Source: Motilibacter peucedani (GTDB lineage Bacteria > Actinomycetota > Actinomycetes > Motilibacterales > Motilibacteraceae). Taken from it: a DNA stretch of 64,000 nucleotides. Where the stretch lies: assembly GCF_003634695.1 (NCBI RefSeq), contig NZ_RBWV01000011.1:490630-554629 (forward strand). The letters run 5' to 3'. Under the pieces are notes generated by a model that did no database searches, was not told where the DNA came from, and saw only the letters and a list, made by a program, of their open reading frames with translations. This document shows positions 48,693-57,223 of this stretch, piece after piece (position 1 is the first letter of the stretch; each line of letters opens with the position of its first letter). The position numbers were made by a program, and so were the translations under genes.

Positions 48693-49387
48693 AGGCCCAT
48701 GATGAGGTCCGCGACGGCCTCCGGCTGCGAGAGGAACGGGTGGTGGCCGCTGTCGAGCTCCACCACACGGTCCGCCCGCTGCGCGTAGTCCCGCTGCAGC
48801 GACGCCGGGGTGCCACGGTCCTCGGCACACACGAGGTAGGTGGTCGCGACCTCCTTCCACCCCACAACCCGCACCGGGTCGCTGAGGACGCGCAGGCTCT
48901 GCAGCGCGACCTTCCCCAGCGCCTCGCGCTGGACGTCGGCGGCGCAGTCCTGCAGGAACGTCTCCGCCGCGAGCTCGGGCCGGACGGTGAAGGTGCCCCG
49001 CTCGGGGTCGACGTCGAGCGCCGGCGACGGCTCCGGCGCGCCGAACTCCGAGAGGGTCTGGCCCCGCTCGGGCAGGTAGCTGGAGACGAGCAGCAGGTGG
49101 CGCACGCTGGGCACCCCGGCGATGGCGTCGGCAACGATGATGCCGCCGTAGCTGTGCCCGACCACGACCGTCGGCTCGTCGTCGGCGAGCAGCACCGCCC
49201 GGACCGAGGCCACGTCCTCCACCAGCCCTGGCCCGTCGCCGCCCACCGGCAGACCGGTCTCGCCGCAGCTCGGCAGCAGCGGGGCGACGCTGCGTACGCC
49301 CCGCGCGGCCAGCGCGTCGCCCGTCGGGCGCCACCACCACGTACCGTCCTGCACGCACGCCCCGTGCACGAAGACCACCCTCGTCAC
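48689..49387 (-). CDS. Alpha/beta hydrolase (esterase-like)
   Basis: 232 residues. VVFVHGACVQDGTWWW is the oxyanion region, GHSYGG at 77-82 has nucleophile Ser79, and SGHHPFLSQPEAVAD carries the catalytic His. This short type, without a large cap, resembles actinobacterial esterases near regulator genes. It starts at GTG 49387 and diverges from a TetR gene across 74 bp, so the regulator probably controls it. It forms a two-gene unit with the RidA-like gene. Confidence 0.88.
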   Translation of the reverse strand: MTRVVFVHGACVQDGTWWWRPTGDALAARGVRSVAPLLPSCGETGLPVGGDGPGLVEDVASVRAVLLADDEPTVVVGHSYGGIIVADAIAGVPSVRHLLLVSSYLPERGQTLSEFGAPEPSPALDVDPERGTFTVRPELAAETFLQDCAADVQREALGKVALQSLRVLSDPVRVVGWKEVATTYLVCAEDRGTPASLQRDYAQRADRVVELDSGHHPFLSQPEAVADLIMGL

Positions 49388-49429
49388 GTCCCGCTCCCTC
49401 CGCCGTCGAGCACCTGCTGACGACGGTAG

Positions 49430-49447
49430 ACGTAGCGGCGATTACGT
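49430..49447. promoter_or_regulatory. Candidate TetR operator between the esterase and TetR genes
   Basis: ACGTA (49430-49434) and TACGT (49443-49447) are perfect inverted arms around GCGGCGAT. They sit midway in the 74-bp divergent gap, only 15 bp before the TetR start. This fits autoregulation and control of the hydrolase-RidA unit. It is a pattern-based call. Confidence 0.4.
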
Positions 49448-49461
49448 GAAACGGTGCGTGG

Positions 49462-50118
49462 GTGGGACGACGCCCCCAGCCGGAGATCCGCCAGCGGCTC
49501 CTCGAGGCGTGCACCGACCACGCTCTGGCGCACGGGCTGCCCGACCGCCTCGAGGCCTTCGCCACGGCGGTGGGCACGTCGAGCCGCATGCTCGTCTACC
49601 ACTTCGGCACGCGCGACGGCCTGCTGCGGGAGGTGCTGGTAGCAGCACGGGCCCGCCAGGTCGCCGACTTCACCGGACTGCTGACCCTGCGGCCTGACGA
49701 GGACTACCTCGACACCCTGGCCCGCGCGTGGAAGGCGATCTCCGGAGCGCAGGGACGTCCCTACCTGCGCATCTTCAGCCCGCTGCACGACACCGCCGGC
49801 GCACCGCACTGGCCGGACTTCCGGCGAGAGGCGACCACCGACTGGCTGGCGCCGCTCGAGCAGGGCATGGCCACCACCGGCCACCCAGGTCTCGGCTCGG
49901 TGGTGCTCGCCGTGGTGCGCGGCCTTCTCATGGACCTCGATGCCACGGGAGACCACATGCGTGTCGACGCTGCCTTCACGGACTTCCTCGCGACCGTGCG
50001 CGCCGCGAGCTCTCAGACCGCGGCCCCCACGAGGCGCTCGGACTCGTCCCAGAGGCGACGCGCCAGCTCGTCGTCGTACGCCGCGGGCGCAGTGCGCGCC
50101 ACTGCGTACCTCTCGTAG
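49462..50118 (+). CDS. TetR-family transcriptional regulator
   Basis: 218 residues from GTG 49462. The N-terminal helix-turn-helix is RRPQPEIRQRLLEACTDHAL to AVGTSSRMLVYHFGTRDGLL, typical TetR though with unusual recognition-helix residues. The rest is a helical ligand-binding domain up to about 180. The last 35 residues (Ser/Arg/Ala-rich) have poor composition and overlap the SDR gene on the opposite strand. They may be an extension gained by loss of an earlier stop. The ribosome site is weak. It most likely regulates the divergent hydrolase. Confidence 0.85.
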   Translation: MGRRPQPEIRQRLLEACTDHALAHGLPDRLEAFATAVGTSSRMLVYHFGTRDGLLREVLVAARARQVADFTGLLTLRPDEDYLDTLARAWKAISGAQGRPYLRIFSPLHDTAGAPHWPDFRREATTDWLAPLEQGMATTGHPGLGSVVLAVVRGLLMDLDATGDHMRVDAAFTDFLATVRAASSQTAAPTRRSDSSQRRRASSSSYAAGAVRATAYLS

Positions 50119-50846
50119 TACTCGCCCGACTGCCAGTCCTTGCCGGGCGTGCTGTCGAGCAGCCACAGCAGGGGCGCAGCGCCCTGGTCAGGGGTCCGGG
50201 TGAAGAGCCGCTTGACCAGGGGCGTGTGGTAGACGGCCCGCATCAGCAAGGTCGACTCGCTGCCGAAGTTCGTGCCCACCACCCCGGGGTGGAACGCCGC
50301 CGTCGAGAGGCCGTGCTGGGCGTAGCGCCGGTGGAGCTCGCGGGTGAACAGGACGTTCTCGAGCTTGCCGTTGCCGTAGGCCCGCTGGGGCGAGTAGCTG
50401 CGGGAGTTCTGCAGGTCGTCGATGTCGAACCTGCTGAAGGCGGAGGCCGCGCGACTCGAGGTCTGGACCACCGTCGCCCTGCTCTCCACCAGCGTCGGCA
50501 GCAGCAGGTGGGTCAGCAGGAAGCCGGCGAGGTGGTTGACCTGGAAGGTCTTCTCGAACCCGTCGACGGTCATGGTGCGGCCGGCCATGATGCCGCCGGC
50601 GTTGTTGGCCAGCACGTCGATGCGCGGGTACGCGTCGGTGAGCTCTCGCGCGAGCCGCCGGACCTGCGCGAGGTCCGCGTAGTCGGCCACGTGGAACGGC
50701 GCACCGAGCTCGGCGCCGAGCGCTGCCGTCTTCTCGGGAGAGCGGCCGACGAGGACGACGTGCTCACCGCGGGAGGCGAGCGTCCGGGCCGCCGCTGCAC
50801 CGATCCCGTCGCTCGCTCCGGTGATGACGATGGTGCGCTGGGACAT
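50013..50846 (-). CDS. Short-chain dehydrogenase/reductase
   Basis: 277 residues. The cofactor motif TGASDGIG is near the N-terminus and GRSP after the second strand favours NADP. NNAG and the catalytic Tyr/Lys in AYGNGK are present, with TSSRAA giving the Ser. The C-terminal region (FHPGVVGTNFGSES) is like retinol-dehydrogenase/light-dependent protochlorophyllide reductase-type SDRs. The substrate is not known. Its 3' end overlaps the TetR gene by 106 bp in convergent orientation, which is long for bacteria. It diverges from the Ltp-like secreted protein across 137 bp. Confidence 0.88.
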   Translation of the reverse strand: MSQRTIVITGASDGIGAAAARTLASRGEHVVLVGRSPEKTAALGAELGAPFHVADYADLAQVRRLARELTDAYPRIDVLANNAGGIMAGRTMTVDGFEKTFQVNHLAGFLLTHLLLPTLVESRATVVQTSSRAASAFSRFDIDDLQNSRSYSPQRAYGNGKLENVLFTRELHRRYAQHGLSTAAFHPGVVGTNFGSESTLLMRAVYHTPLVKRLFTRTPDQGAAPLLWLLDSTPGKDWQSGEYYERYAVARTAPAAYDDELARRLWDESERLVGAAV

Positions 50847-50983
50847 GAGGCCTCTCGGGAGCGGAGCGGGGAGTTGGTGGAGGGCCTACCCCGCCGCGCT
50901 CACGACCACTCAGGTCGCGGCGAGCCGCGCCGATGATCAGGCACCGGCATGCCCGGCGCCCCACGACCCCGAGGACTGGTCAG

Positions 50984-51373
50984 ATGAAGAAGCTGCTCTT
51001 CACCGCCGCTGCGCTCGTCGCTGCCGCGGTGCCCACGGCGGTCTCCACCACGCCCGCTCAGGCTGTGACCGTCGCGCAGCGGCAGGCGGTCGGCGCGGCG
51101 CAGGACTACCTGCGCTTCCAGGCCTTCTCCCGCCTCGGCCTCATCGACCAGCTCTCGTCGTCCTACGGTGACGGCTTCAAGAAGGCCGACGCCGTCTACG
51201 GCGTCGACCACGTCAAGGCCAACTGGAACACGCAGGCGGTCCGGGCCGCGAAGTCCTACCTCAAGTTCCAGCACTTCAGCCGCAACGGGCTCATCCACCA
51301 GCTCGAGTCGCCCTACGGCGACAAGTTCACCCACGCCCAGGCGGTCTACGGGGTCAACCACACCGGACTGTGA
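50984..51373 (+). CDS. Small secreted protein with two Ltp repeats
   Basis: 129 residues. The signal peptide MKKLLFTAAALVAAAVPTAV ends near PAQA27 with no lipobox cysteine, so it is secreted rather than lipid-anchored. Two Ltp (PF07553) repeats follow at 35-82 and 85-129. Both contain a YL-FQ-FSR-GLI-QL core and a YGD-F--A-AVYGV end. Ltp-type domains were first described in a prophage lipoprotein that blocks superinfection by phage DNA, but most bacterial copies have no known role. The ATG at 50984 follows GAGGACTGGTCAG. The gene converges with the next one (10 bp between stops). Confidence 0.88.
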   Translation: MKKLLFTAAALVAAAVPTAVSTTPAQAVTVAQRQAVGAAQDYLRFQAFSRLGLIDQLSSSYGDGFKKADAVYGVDHVKANWNTQAVRAAKSYLKFQHFSRNGLIHQLESPYGDKFTHAQAVYGVNHTGL

Positions 51374-51382
51374 GCCGTCCGG

Positions 51383-52522
51383 TCAGCGGCCCGTGATGGT
51401 GAACGACTTGCTGTAGGCGGCACCGAAGGCCCCCCGCCGCAGCAGCACGCGGTAGGAGTTGGCACCGCGCGCCGGAGGCGTGGCGACGAGGGTGTAGGTC
51501 CCTGTCGTGCCGGTGTAGGCCTGCCCTACCTGCCGCCAGGTGCGGCCGACGCGCCGCTGGAGGCGCACGTCGCCGCCGCTCGCCCGAGGCCAGATGCGCC
51601 CCCGGACCCGCACGTCCGTGCCCGCCTCGGCCGAGGCCGCGACCGGCGCAGCAGTCACCGTGCGGCGCAGCTTCGACAGGTCGACGGTGCGCACGACCTG
51701 CGCCGCCCAGCTCCCCGGCGCGGCCGTCGGCACCGCGGCCTCGGCGTAGCGCACGCAGACGGCCGTGTCGGCGGTCGTCGTGGTCGTGCGCCAGCGCCCG
51801 TCGCGCCCGACGACGGCCTTGCCGAGCAGCGCGCCCTCGCTCAGCGCGGCCATCTCGCAGCCGCCGCCGTAGACCGCGAGCCGGAGCCCGGTCGCCGCGT
51901 GCCCGGTGCGGGACAGGCGCGCGGTGCCGCTGATCACCGTGGGCCGGTCGGCGCGAGGTGTGGGCACGGCCGCGATCGCGATGCGGGGCCAGTCGGCACC
52001 GCGCAGGTTGAAGGCCGCCGCCTCCAGCGCAGGCACCGTGACCGGTGACTGGTCGAACAGGTTCTCGGCGTGCAGGTCCTCGGTGAAGATCCCCGAGACG
52101 CGCCAGATGCCGGCGTTGACCGCACCCAGCGTCGTGGTGCCCCGCCACAGCCCGTCCTCGGGAGTGCCCCCGACGAGCTCGAGGGGCACGGTGCGGTCGT
52201 TGCCGGCCTGCGGGTCCACCGCGCGGGCCGACTGGGAGGTGCCGGTCCGCACGACGAGGCACGGGCACGTCGCAGCCCCGTTGCCGTCGTTGAAGACTGC
52301 CCTCACCGGGTGCACTCCGCCGGGGTTGCTCAGGTGAGCCTCGACCGTGAGCGTCGTCGTCGCTGTGCCCACGAGGCGGGTGACCGGCGCGCTGAGCCGC
52401 ACGTCGGACACGGTCGTGGCAGGAGCAGACGGGGCGGGGGTCGCCGCGGCCGCGGGCGCGGTGACGGCGAGAGCGAGGGCGATCGGCAGGGCCGCGACGA
52501 GGCGGTGCAGGTGTCTGGGCAC
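51383..52522 (-). CDS. Secreted beta-rich protein of unknown function
   Basis: 379 residues from GTG 52522. The signal peptide (HRLVAALPIALALAVTAPAAA) probably ends at the Ala run near residue 28. Several immunoglobulin-like beta segments follow. The last (DVRVRGRIWPRASGGDVRLQ to VGQAYTGTTGTYTL) resembles the repeats used in actinobacterial cell-surface and adhesin-like proteins. A pair of cysteines is close together in ATCPCLV. No enzymatic motif is seen. It diverges from the methyltransferase gene across 63 bp. Confidence 0.75.
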   Translation of the reverse strand: MPRHLHRLVAALPIALALAVTAPAAAATPAPSAPATTVSDVRLSAPVTRLVGTATTTLTVEAHLSNPGGVHPVRAVFNDGNGAATCPCLVVRTGTSQSARAVDPQAGNDRTVPLELVGGTPEDGLWRGTTTLGAVNAGIWRVSGIFTEDLHAENLFDQSPVTVPALEAAAFNLRGADWPRIAIAAVPTPRADRPTVISGTARLSRTGHAATGLRLAVYGGGCEMAALSEGALLGKAVVGRDGRWRTTTTTADTAVCVRYAEAAVPTAAPGSWAAQVVRTVDLSKLRRTVTAAPVAASAEAGTDVRVRGRIWPRASGGDVRLQRRVGRTWRQVGQAYTGTTGTYTLVATPPARGANSYRVLLRRGAFGAAYSKSFTITGR

Positions 52523-52585
52523 GCTGGTAGGACGCGCCGGCGTGCGCGCGAGGTTCACCGGGGGCCGGCGCCCTAGGGTGCTGCG

Positions 52586-53200
52586 GTGGAGCTCGAGCGG
52601 GTGTCGACCGCCTACTCGGCGCTGGCCGGGCGCTACGTCGACCTGTTCGACGGCGGCTGGCGGCCCGACGAGCAGGACGAGGCGTTCGTACGCCGCCACC
52701 TCCTCGGACTCGCTGGCCCGGTCCTCGACGTCGGGTGCGGCCCGGGCTGGTGGACAGCCTGGCTGCACGGTCTGGGCGTCGACGTCTCGGGCGTCGACCT
52801 GGTGCCGGAGTTCGTCGCCCACGCGCGAGCCCACCACCCGGGGCCGCCCTTCGAGGTCGGCTCCATGCTCGAGCTCGACGTCGCCGACCACTCGCTCGCC
52901 GGGGTCCTCAGCTGGTACTCGACCATCCACACGCCGCCCGTCGAGCTGGACCGCGTGTTGCAGGCCTTCCACCGGCTCCTGACGCCGACCGGCGTCCTGG
53001 TCGTGGGGTTCTTCGACAGCGACGACGAGGTGGCTGCGTTCGACCACGCGGTCACCACCGCGTACCGCTGGCCCGTCGAGGTCCTCGCGCAGCACCTGGC
53101 CGACGCGGGCTTCGCAGAGGTCGACCGGCTGCAGCGACGGACTCCCGACCGGCCGGACCGCAGGTACGCCGCTCTGGCCGCCCGCGTCGCTCCTCAGTGA
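52586..53200 (+). CDS. Class I SAM-dependent methyltransferase
   Basis: 204 residues. Motif I VLDVGCGPGWWTAWL binds SAM, with the acidic loop in VSGVDLVPEF and motif post I. SLAGVLSWYSTIH corresponds to motif II and LTPTGVLVVGFF to motif III. The fold matches the Methyltransf_11/25 group with unknown substrate. GTG 52586 gives the N-terminus MELERVSTAYSAL. Its stop overlaps the last codons of the convergent reductase gene by 7 bp. Confidence 0.87.
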   Translation: MELERVSTAYSALAGRYVDLFDGGWRPDEQDEAFVRRHLLGLAGPVLDVGCGPGWWTAWLHGLGVDVSGVDLVPEFVAHARAHHPGPPFEVGSMLELDVADHSLAGVLSWYSTIHTPPVELDRVLQAFHRLLTPTGVLVVGFFDSDDEVAAFDHAVTTAYRWPVEVLAQHLADAGFAEVDRLQRRTPDRPDRRYAALAARVAPQ

Positions 53201-53772
53201 CGGACGCGGTAGCGCAGGTGCAGCACCCGGTCGCCCTGGACGACGACGTGCGGGTCCTCGAGGACGACACTGTCGCCGGCGGCACCGAAGTAGCGCTTGC
53301 CTGCGCCGAAGACGACGGGCACGACGTCCATCGCAACCTCGTCGACGAGGCCCAGCGCCAGCGCCTGCCCGCCGACGTCGCCGGCGGTGAGCGCGACGAC
53401 CCGGTCGCCGGCTCGCTCCTTGGCCCGCGCCACACCGGCAGCCACGTCGTCGACGAAGTCGTAGGACGCCTCGGGGTGCCAGCCGTCCGGCTTCGGCCGG
53501 TGCGAGACCACCACGACGTGGTCGCCCGCAGGCGGCTTGCCCTCCCAGCCGTTGGTCAGGTCGAAGAGGTGACGACCCATGACGGTGGCGCCGATGCTCT
53601 GCCACATCGGGCGCACGTAGGCCGCGGACTCCGGCGACACCTTGAAGGGCCCGCCGTCGACGATCTCGGTGTCACCGTTGAAGTACCAGTCGAACAGCGG
53701 CCCGACCTCGTCGTCGGGGTCGGCCACGTAGCCGTCCACCGACACCACCGCATGCATCACGACATCCGCCAT
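53194..53772 (-). CDS. Dihydrofolate-reductase-like (RibD C-terminal) protein
   Basis: 192 residues. The RibD C-terminal/DHFR-like fold is seen from HAVVSVDGYVADPDDEVGPL, ATVMGRHLFDLTNGW, VVVVSHRP and TAGDVGGQALALGLVDEVAM. These actinobacterial 'dihydrofolate reductase family' proteins usually lack the residues of true DHFR or of riboflavin-pathway reductase, and their function is unknown. The ATG at 53772 begins MADVVMHAVVS after GAGGGGACC. It is 20 bp downstream of the VanZ-like gene on the same strand. Confidence 0.87.
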   Translation of the reverse strand: MADVVMHAVVSVDGYVADPDDEVGPLFDWYFNGDTEIVDGGPFKVSPESAAYVRPMWQSIGATVMGRHLFDLTNGWEGKPPAGDHVVVVSHRPKPDGWHPEASYDFVDDVAAGVARAKERAGDRVVALTAGDVGGQALALGLVDEVAMDVVPVVFGAGKRYFGAAGDSVVLEDPHVVVQGDRVLHLRYRVRH

Positions 53773-53792
53773 GGTCCCCTCCGGTTCGTCCA

Positions 53793-54374
53793 CTACCGAA
53801 GAGGACGAGGCTCCAGCGCCATCCTCGTCGGCGGCCAGGTGGCGTCCTCGGCCAGCCGCCGCAGGCGTGGCAGGAGCAGAGCGGCACGGTAGACCGCGTA
53901 CCCGCCGGGCGCTCCGACGGTGTTGGCGAGCAGGTCGTTGACGTCCGCGACGTGGCCGCCGTTGCCGGTCGTGGACTGCACGAGCTGCACGAGCTCGATG
54001 CCGAGGCTGGAGAGGAACCCGCCAACCAGCACCAGGAGCACAGAGCGGACCCGAGCGAGCAGCGGCAGCAGCACGCCGAACGGCAGGAAGACGACGACGT
54101 TCTGCAGCATGTCCTTCACGTCCGTGCCCTGCAGCGGCGTCAGGTTCAGCTGGTCCCACCACGGCACGCCCGACCCGGGCTTGCCGATGAAGATCGGGAA
54201 GACCGTGTTGGCGACCACGCCACCGCCGTAGACGCACGCCACCGCAGCGGTCACGGCACGGGACACGGTCAGGGCGGCGCGTCGCTGCAGCCACCACAGC
54301 GCGGCGGCGAAGGCCAGCACTCCGAGGGGGACGACGAACGGCCACGGGCTCAGCTCGTGCCACGGCGTGGCCAC
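53793..54374 (-). CDS. VanZ-like membrane protein
   Basis: 193 residues with about five predicted membrane helices. The VanZ-like signature appears as NLTPLQG, LQNVVVFLPFGVLLPLL and LSSLGIELVQLV with VADVNDLLANTVGAPGGY. VanZ confers low-level teicoplanin resistance in enterococci, but most VanZ-like proteins of actinobacteria have no known activity. GTG 54374 lies three bases after AGGAGGAAC. It diverges from a LysE-family gene across 129 bp. Confidence 0.88.
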   Translation of the reverse strand: MATPWHELSPWPFVVPLGVLAFAAALWWLQRRAALTVSRAVTAAVACVYGGGVVANTVFPIFIGKPGSGVPWWDQLNLTPLQGTDVKDMLQNVVVFLPFGVLLPLLARVRSVLLVLVGGFLSSLGIELVQLVQSTTGNGGHVADVNDLLANTVGAPGGYAVYRAALLLPRLRRLAEDATWPPTRMALEPRPLR

Positions 54375-54503
54375 GTTCCTCCTCGGGTGCTGCTCGTCCT
54401 GCGGGTCGGCCGCCAGCACCTTGCCCGCGCAAACGCGCTTGCCGAGGGCCGACCGCGTGCACCAGTATCGCGGCCAAGCCACTCCCCACCCGAGGCGGGC
54501 ACC

Positions 54504-55118
54504 GTGAGCGTGACCTTCGTACTGACCTCGCTCATCATCGTGGCCACCCCTGGCACAGGTGCGCTGTTCACCATCGCGGCCGGCCTGTCGCGCGGCCGGC
54601 GGGCGAGCCTCGTCGCAGCCGCCGGGTGCACGCTCGGCACGCTGCCGCACCTCGTGGCGGCCGTGACGGGTACGGCAGCGCTCCTCCGCGCGAGCGGCCT
54701 GGCCTTCGAGACGGTGAAGTTCCTCGGCGTCGGCTACCTGATCTGGATGGCCTGGTCGACGTGGCGCGACAGCAGCGTGCTGGCCGTCCAGTCGACGAGC
54801 GGCCCGGTCCCTGCTCGCACGGTGGTCACCCGCGCGGTCCTCGTCAACCTGCTGAACCCGAAGCTCACCATCTTCTTCTTCGCGTTCCTGCCCCAGTTCG
54901 TACCTGCCGACAGCCCCCATGCGCTGTCGCACATGCTGGGTCTCAGTGCGGTCTTCATGCTCCTGACGTTCGTCGTGTTCGCGGCCTACGGCGTGTGCGC
55001 GGCCGCGACGCGTACGCACCTGCTCGAACGCCCCGCGCTCGTCGACCGCGTGCGCAAGGTCTTCTCCGTCTCCTTCGTCGCTCTCGGCGCGCGGCTGGCG
55101 ATGACCGGCCGCGAGTGA
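54504..55118 (+). CDS. LysE/RhtB family amino acid exporter
   Basis: 204 residues with about six membrane helices. IIVATPGTGALFTIAAGLSR corresponds to the conserved PGP region of the family, with PGT here, and VNLLNPKLTIFFFAFLPQFV is the family signature. FLGVGYLIWMAWSTWR is also typical. It probably exports amino acids or related metabolites across the plasma membrane. GTG 54504 is used. The gene stop overlaps the next start (GTGA), so it is coupled to an alpha/beta hydrolase. Confidence 0.9.
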   Translation: MSVTFVLTSLIIVATPGTGALFTIAAGLSRGRRASLVAAAGCTLGTLPHLVAAVTGTAALLRASGLAFETVKFLGVGYLIWMAWSTWRDSSVLAVQSTSGPVPARTVVTRAVLVNLLNPKLTIFFFAFLPQFVPADSPHALSHMLGLSAVFMLLTFVVFAAYGVCAAATRTHLLERPALVDRVRKVFSVSFVALGARLAMTGRE

Positions 55119-56026
55119 GCGCCGGTCCAGACCTGCTGAGCGTCCGCGCGGGCGTGCTCGACGTCGAGGTCCGCTGCAGCGGCAGCCGGGACGGGTGGCC
55201 AGCGGTGCTCCTGCACGGCTTCCCCTACGACGCCCACAGCTTCGACCGGGTGGCGGAGATCCTGTCCGACGCCGGAGCGAACGTCGTGGTGCCGTCCCTG
55301 CGCGGGTACGCCGGCACCCGCTTCGTCGACGACGCCACCATGCGCTCGGGCCAGCAGGCGGCGGTGGCTTCCGACCTGCTCGAGCTCCTCGGCGCTCTCG
55401 GACTCGAGACGCCGGTCGTCGCGGGCTACGACTGGGGCGGTCGTGCAGCGTGCGTGGTGGCTGCCCTGTGGCCGGAGCGCGTCTCGGGCCTGGTGACCGG
55501 GAACGGCTACCTGCTGCAGGACATTGCCGGCGCCGCGACACCCTCCCTGCCCCAGCACGAGCGGCCGCACTGGTACCAGTACTACCTCCACGGCGAGCGA
55601 GGTCGCGAAGGACTGCTCCGCTACCGGGGTGAGCTCGCCCGGCTGCTGTGGGAGGAGTGGTCCCCCACCTGGAGGTTCAGCGACGAGGACTTCGAGACGA
55701 CGCGGCCGGCGTTCGACAACCCCGACTTCGTCGATGTCGTCGTCCACTCGTACCGGCACCGCTACGGCCTCGTGGCGGGCGACCCTGCCTACGACGGGAC
55801 GGAGCGCAGGATCGCCGAGCGACCTGTCATCGGCGTGCCCACCATCGTCCTCGACGGCGAGCACGACACCGTGTCGCCGCCTCAGCCCCGGAGCGACCAC
55901 GAGCCGCACTTCAGCGCACTGCTCGACCACCGCCTCGTCGACGCGGGGCACGACCTGCCCCAGGAGGCGCCGGCAGACTTCGCGCGTGCAGTGGTCGACG
56001 TGCACGCTTTCAGGACAAGCTCCTAG
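55115..56026 (+). CDS. Alpha/beta hydrolase, Asp-nucleophile type
   Basis: 303 residues. VLLHGFPYDAHSF gives the oxyanion region, GYDWGG has nucleophile Asp106, and the capped middle (WYQYYLHGERGREGLLRYR) and DAGHDLPQEAP with the catalytic His match the epoxide hydrolase/dehalogenase group. The acid is probably in LDGEHDTVSP. GTG 55115 overlaps the exporter's stop. It belongs to the same broad class as the hydrolase at 30645 but the two are not close. The substrate is unknown. Confidence 0.88.
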   Translation: MSAGPDLLSVRAGVLDVEVRCSGSRDGWPAVLLHGFPYDAHSFDRVAEILSDAGANVVVPSLRGYAGTRFVDDATMRSGQQAAVASDLLELLGALGLETPVVAGYDWGGRAACVVAALWPERVSGLVTGNGYLLQDIAGAATPSLPQHERPHWYQYYLHGERGREGLLRYRGELARLLWEEWSPTWRFSDEDFETTRPAFDNPDFVDVVVHSYRHRYGLVAGDPAYDGTERRIAERPVIGVPTIVLDGEHDTVSPPQPRSDHEPHFSALLDHRLVDAGHDLPQEAPADFARAVVDVHAFRTSS

Positions 56027-56068
56027 CAGGCAGAGCGTGGTCTCGCCGGAGTGCGGGACGATCGTGCG

Positions 56069-56692
56069 ATGGAGGACGACGAGGGCGCGGTGACGCTGCT
56101 GCTGCTGCGCCACGCGCAGCAGGTGCGCGAGGGTGACGACGGGCCGTTGACGCCGCTCGGGCACGAACAGGCGGCTCTCCTTCGCCCGACCGTCGCCCTG
56201 ACCGATGACGACCTGCTCGTCAGCAGTGCCACGTTGCGCGCACGCGACACCGCGGCCGCCCTCGGGCGGCCGCCTCGGGTCGTGGAGGACCTGGCCGAGT
56301 TCCGCTTCGGCCCGTCGTGGAGCTGGGACCGGGCTGCCGGTGGTGAGGACCGGTCGCTGTGGCGCGCGGAGGACCGCTTGGAGGGCGGCGAGTCCCTCGG
56401 CGAGTTCCACCGTCGTGTGCAGGAGGCGCTGGAGCGGTTGGTGGCCGAGGCGCGGACCGGTGGGCGGGTCGTCGCAGTGGCGCACGACGGGGTGCTCGCC
56501 GTGGCCCTGCGCTGGGCCTTCGGGTTGTCGGCGGACCAGCCGTGGCTGAGCGAGATGGACACAGGGCACGCGTCGATCACCGAGCTGCGGCACTGGCCGA
56601 GTGGTCGTCCGCCTGGACGTGCACCACGGCACACGCTGGTGGCGCGCGTCGCTGACGTCGAGCACCTCCCGGTGCGGCTGCGCACCACCTGA
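56069..56692 (+). CDS. Histidine phosphatase family protein
   Basis: 207 residues. The phosphoacceptor motif is LLRHAQQ (Arg14, His15), a variant of RHG, with the second arginine at Arg57 (LRARDTAAAL) and the second histidine at His139 (VAHDG). Phosphoglycerate-mutase-type phosphatases of this length act on small phosphoesters. The ATG at 56069 was preferred, but GTG 56051 is in frame and neither has a strong ribosome site. It follows the hydrolase by 42 bp. The C-terminus converges with the YCII gene (17 bp). Confidence 0.85.
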   Translation: MEDDEGAVTLLLLRHAQQVREGDDGPLTPLGHEQAALLRPTVALTDDDLLVSSATLRARDTAAALGRPPRVVEDLAEFRFGPSWSWDRAAGGEDRSLWRAEDRLEGGESLGEFHRRVQEALERLVAEARTGGRVVAVAHDGVLAVALRWAFGLSADQPWLSEMDTGHASITELRHWPSGRPPGRAPRHTLVARVADVEHLPVRLRTT

Positions 56693-56709
56693 ACCGCACT
56701 CGACCATCG

Positions 56710-57051
56710 CTAGCCCGCAGGGTCGGCCAGAACCTCCCGCACCTCCTGCGCGCACCGACAGGCGGCGGCGAACTTGGCCGCCCAGGTGACCGCGTCGTCG
56801 CGCGACGGCACGTCGACGACCGAGAAGCCGCCGACGACGGCCTTCGTCTCCGGCACCGGCCCCGACGTGACCGTCCCGTCGGGCGCCACGACTGTCGACC
56901 GCTGCCGGGTGATGCCGGCTCCGAGGACCCAGACCCCGGCAGCCTGCGCCTCGCGCACCACGGCATGCGCCGCCTCACCGACGAGAGGCCAGTCCTCGTC
57001 GGGTATGTGGTCCATCGCGCCGTCGTCGAACGAGATGAAGAACCGAGCCAT
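56710..57051 (-). CDS. YCII-related (DGPF) domain protein
   Basis: 113 residues. RFFISFDDGAMDHIPDEDWP, VREAQAAGVWVLGAGIT, GTVTSGPVPETKAVVGGFSV and VDVPSRDDAVTWAAKFA are the blocks of the DGPF/YCII family, whose members are small ferredoxin-like-fold proteins. They often accompany ECF sigma factors, but no such gene is next to this one. The ATG at 57051 follows a GGGGACAGG region. No function is established. Confidence 0.86.
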   Translation of the reverse strand: MARFFISFDDGAMDHIPDEDWPLVGEAAHAVVREAQAAGVWVLGAGITRQRSTVVAPDGTVTSGPVPETKAVVGGFSVVDVPSRDDAVTWAAKFAAACRCAQEVREVLADPAG

Positions 57052-57223
57052 GCGCCTGTCCCCTTTCCGCGGACGAGGGGCCAGCGCTCGGGTCCGTCAG
57101 TCCCCCGCTGCGCTCGACCTCGGGCCACTCTGCAGAGCGGTGAGCAGCCCGTGCAAGGGCATTTCTCCTGCTCCGGAGCGAGGGAACCGCGGGTGTGTGC
57201 CGGGCGCCCGAACGGGAGGTGCC

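Noticed and set aside
50908..50960. Longer Ltp protein starting at 50933
   Set aside because: The extra 17 residues are Arg/Pro-rich and precede a normal signal peptide. ATG 50984 has its own ribosome site.
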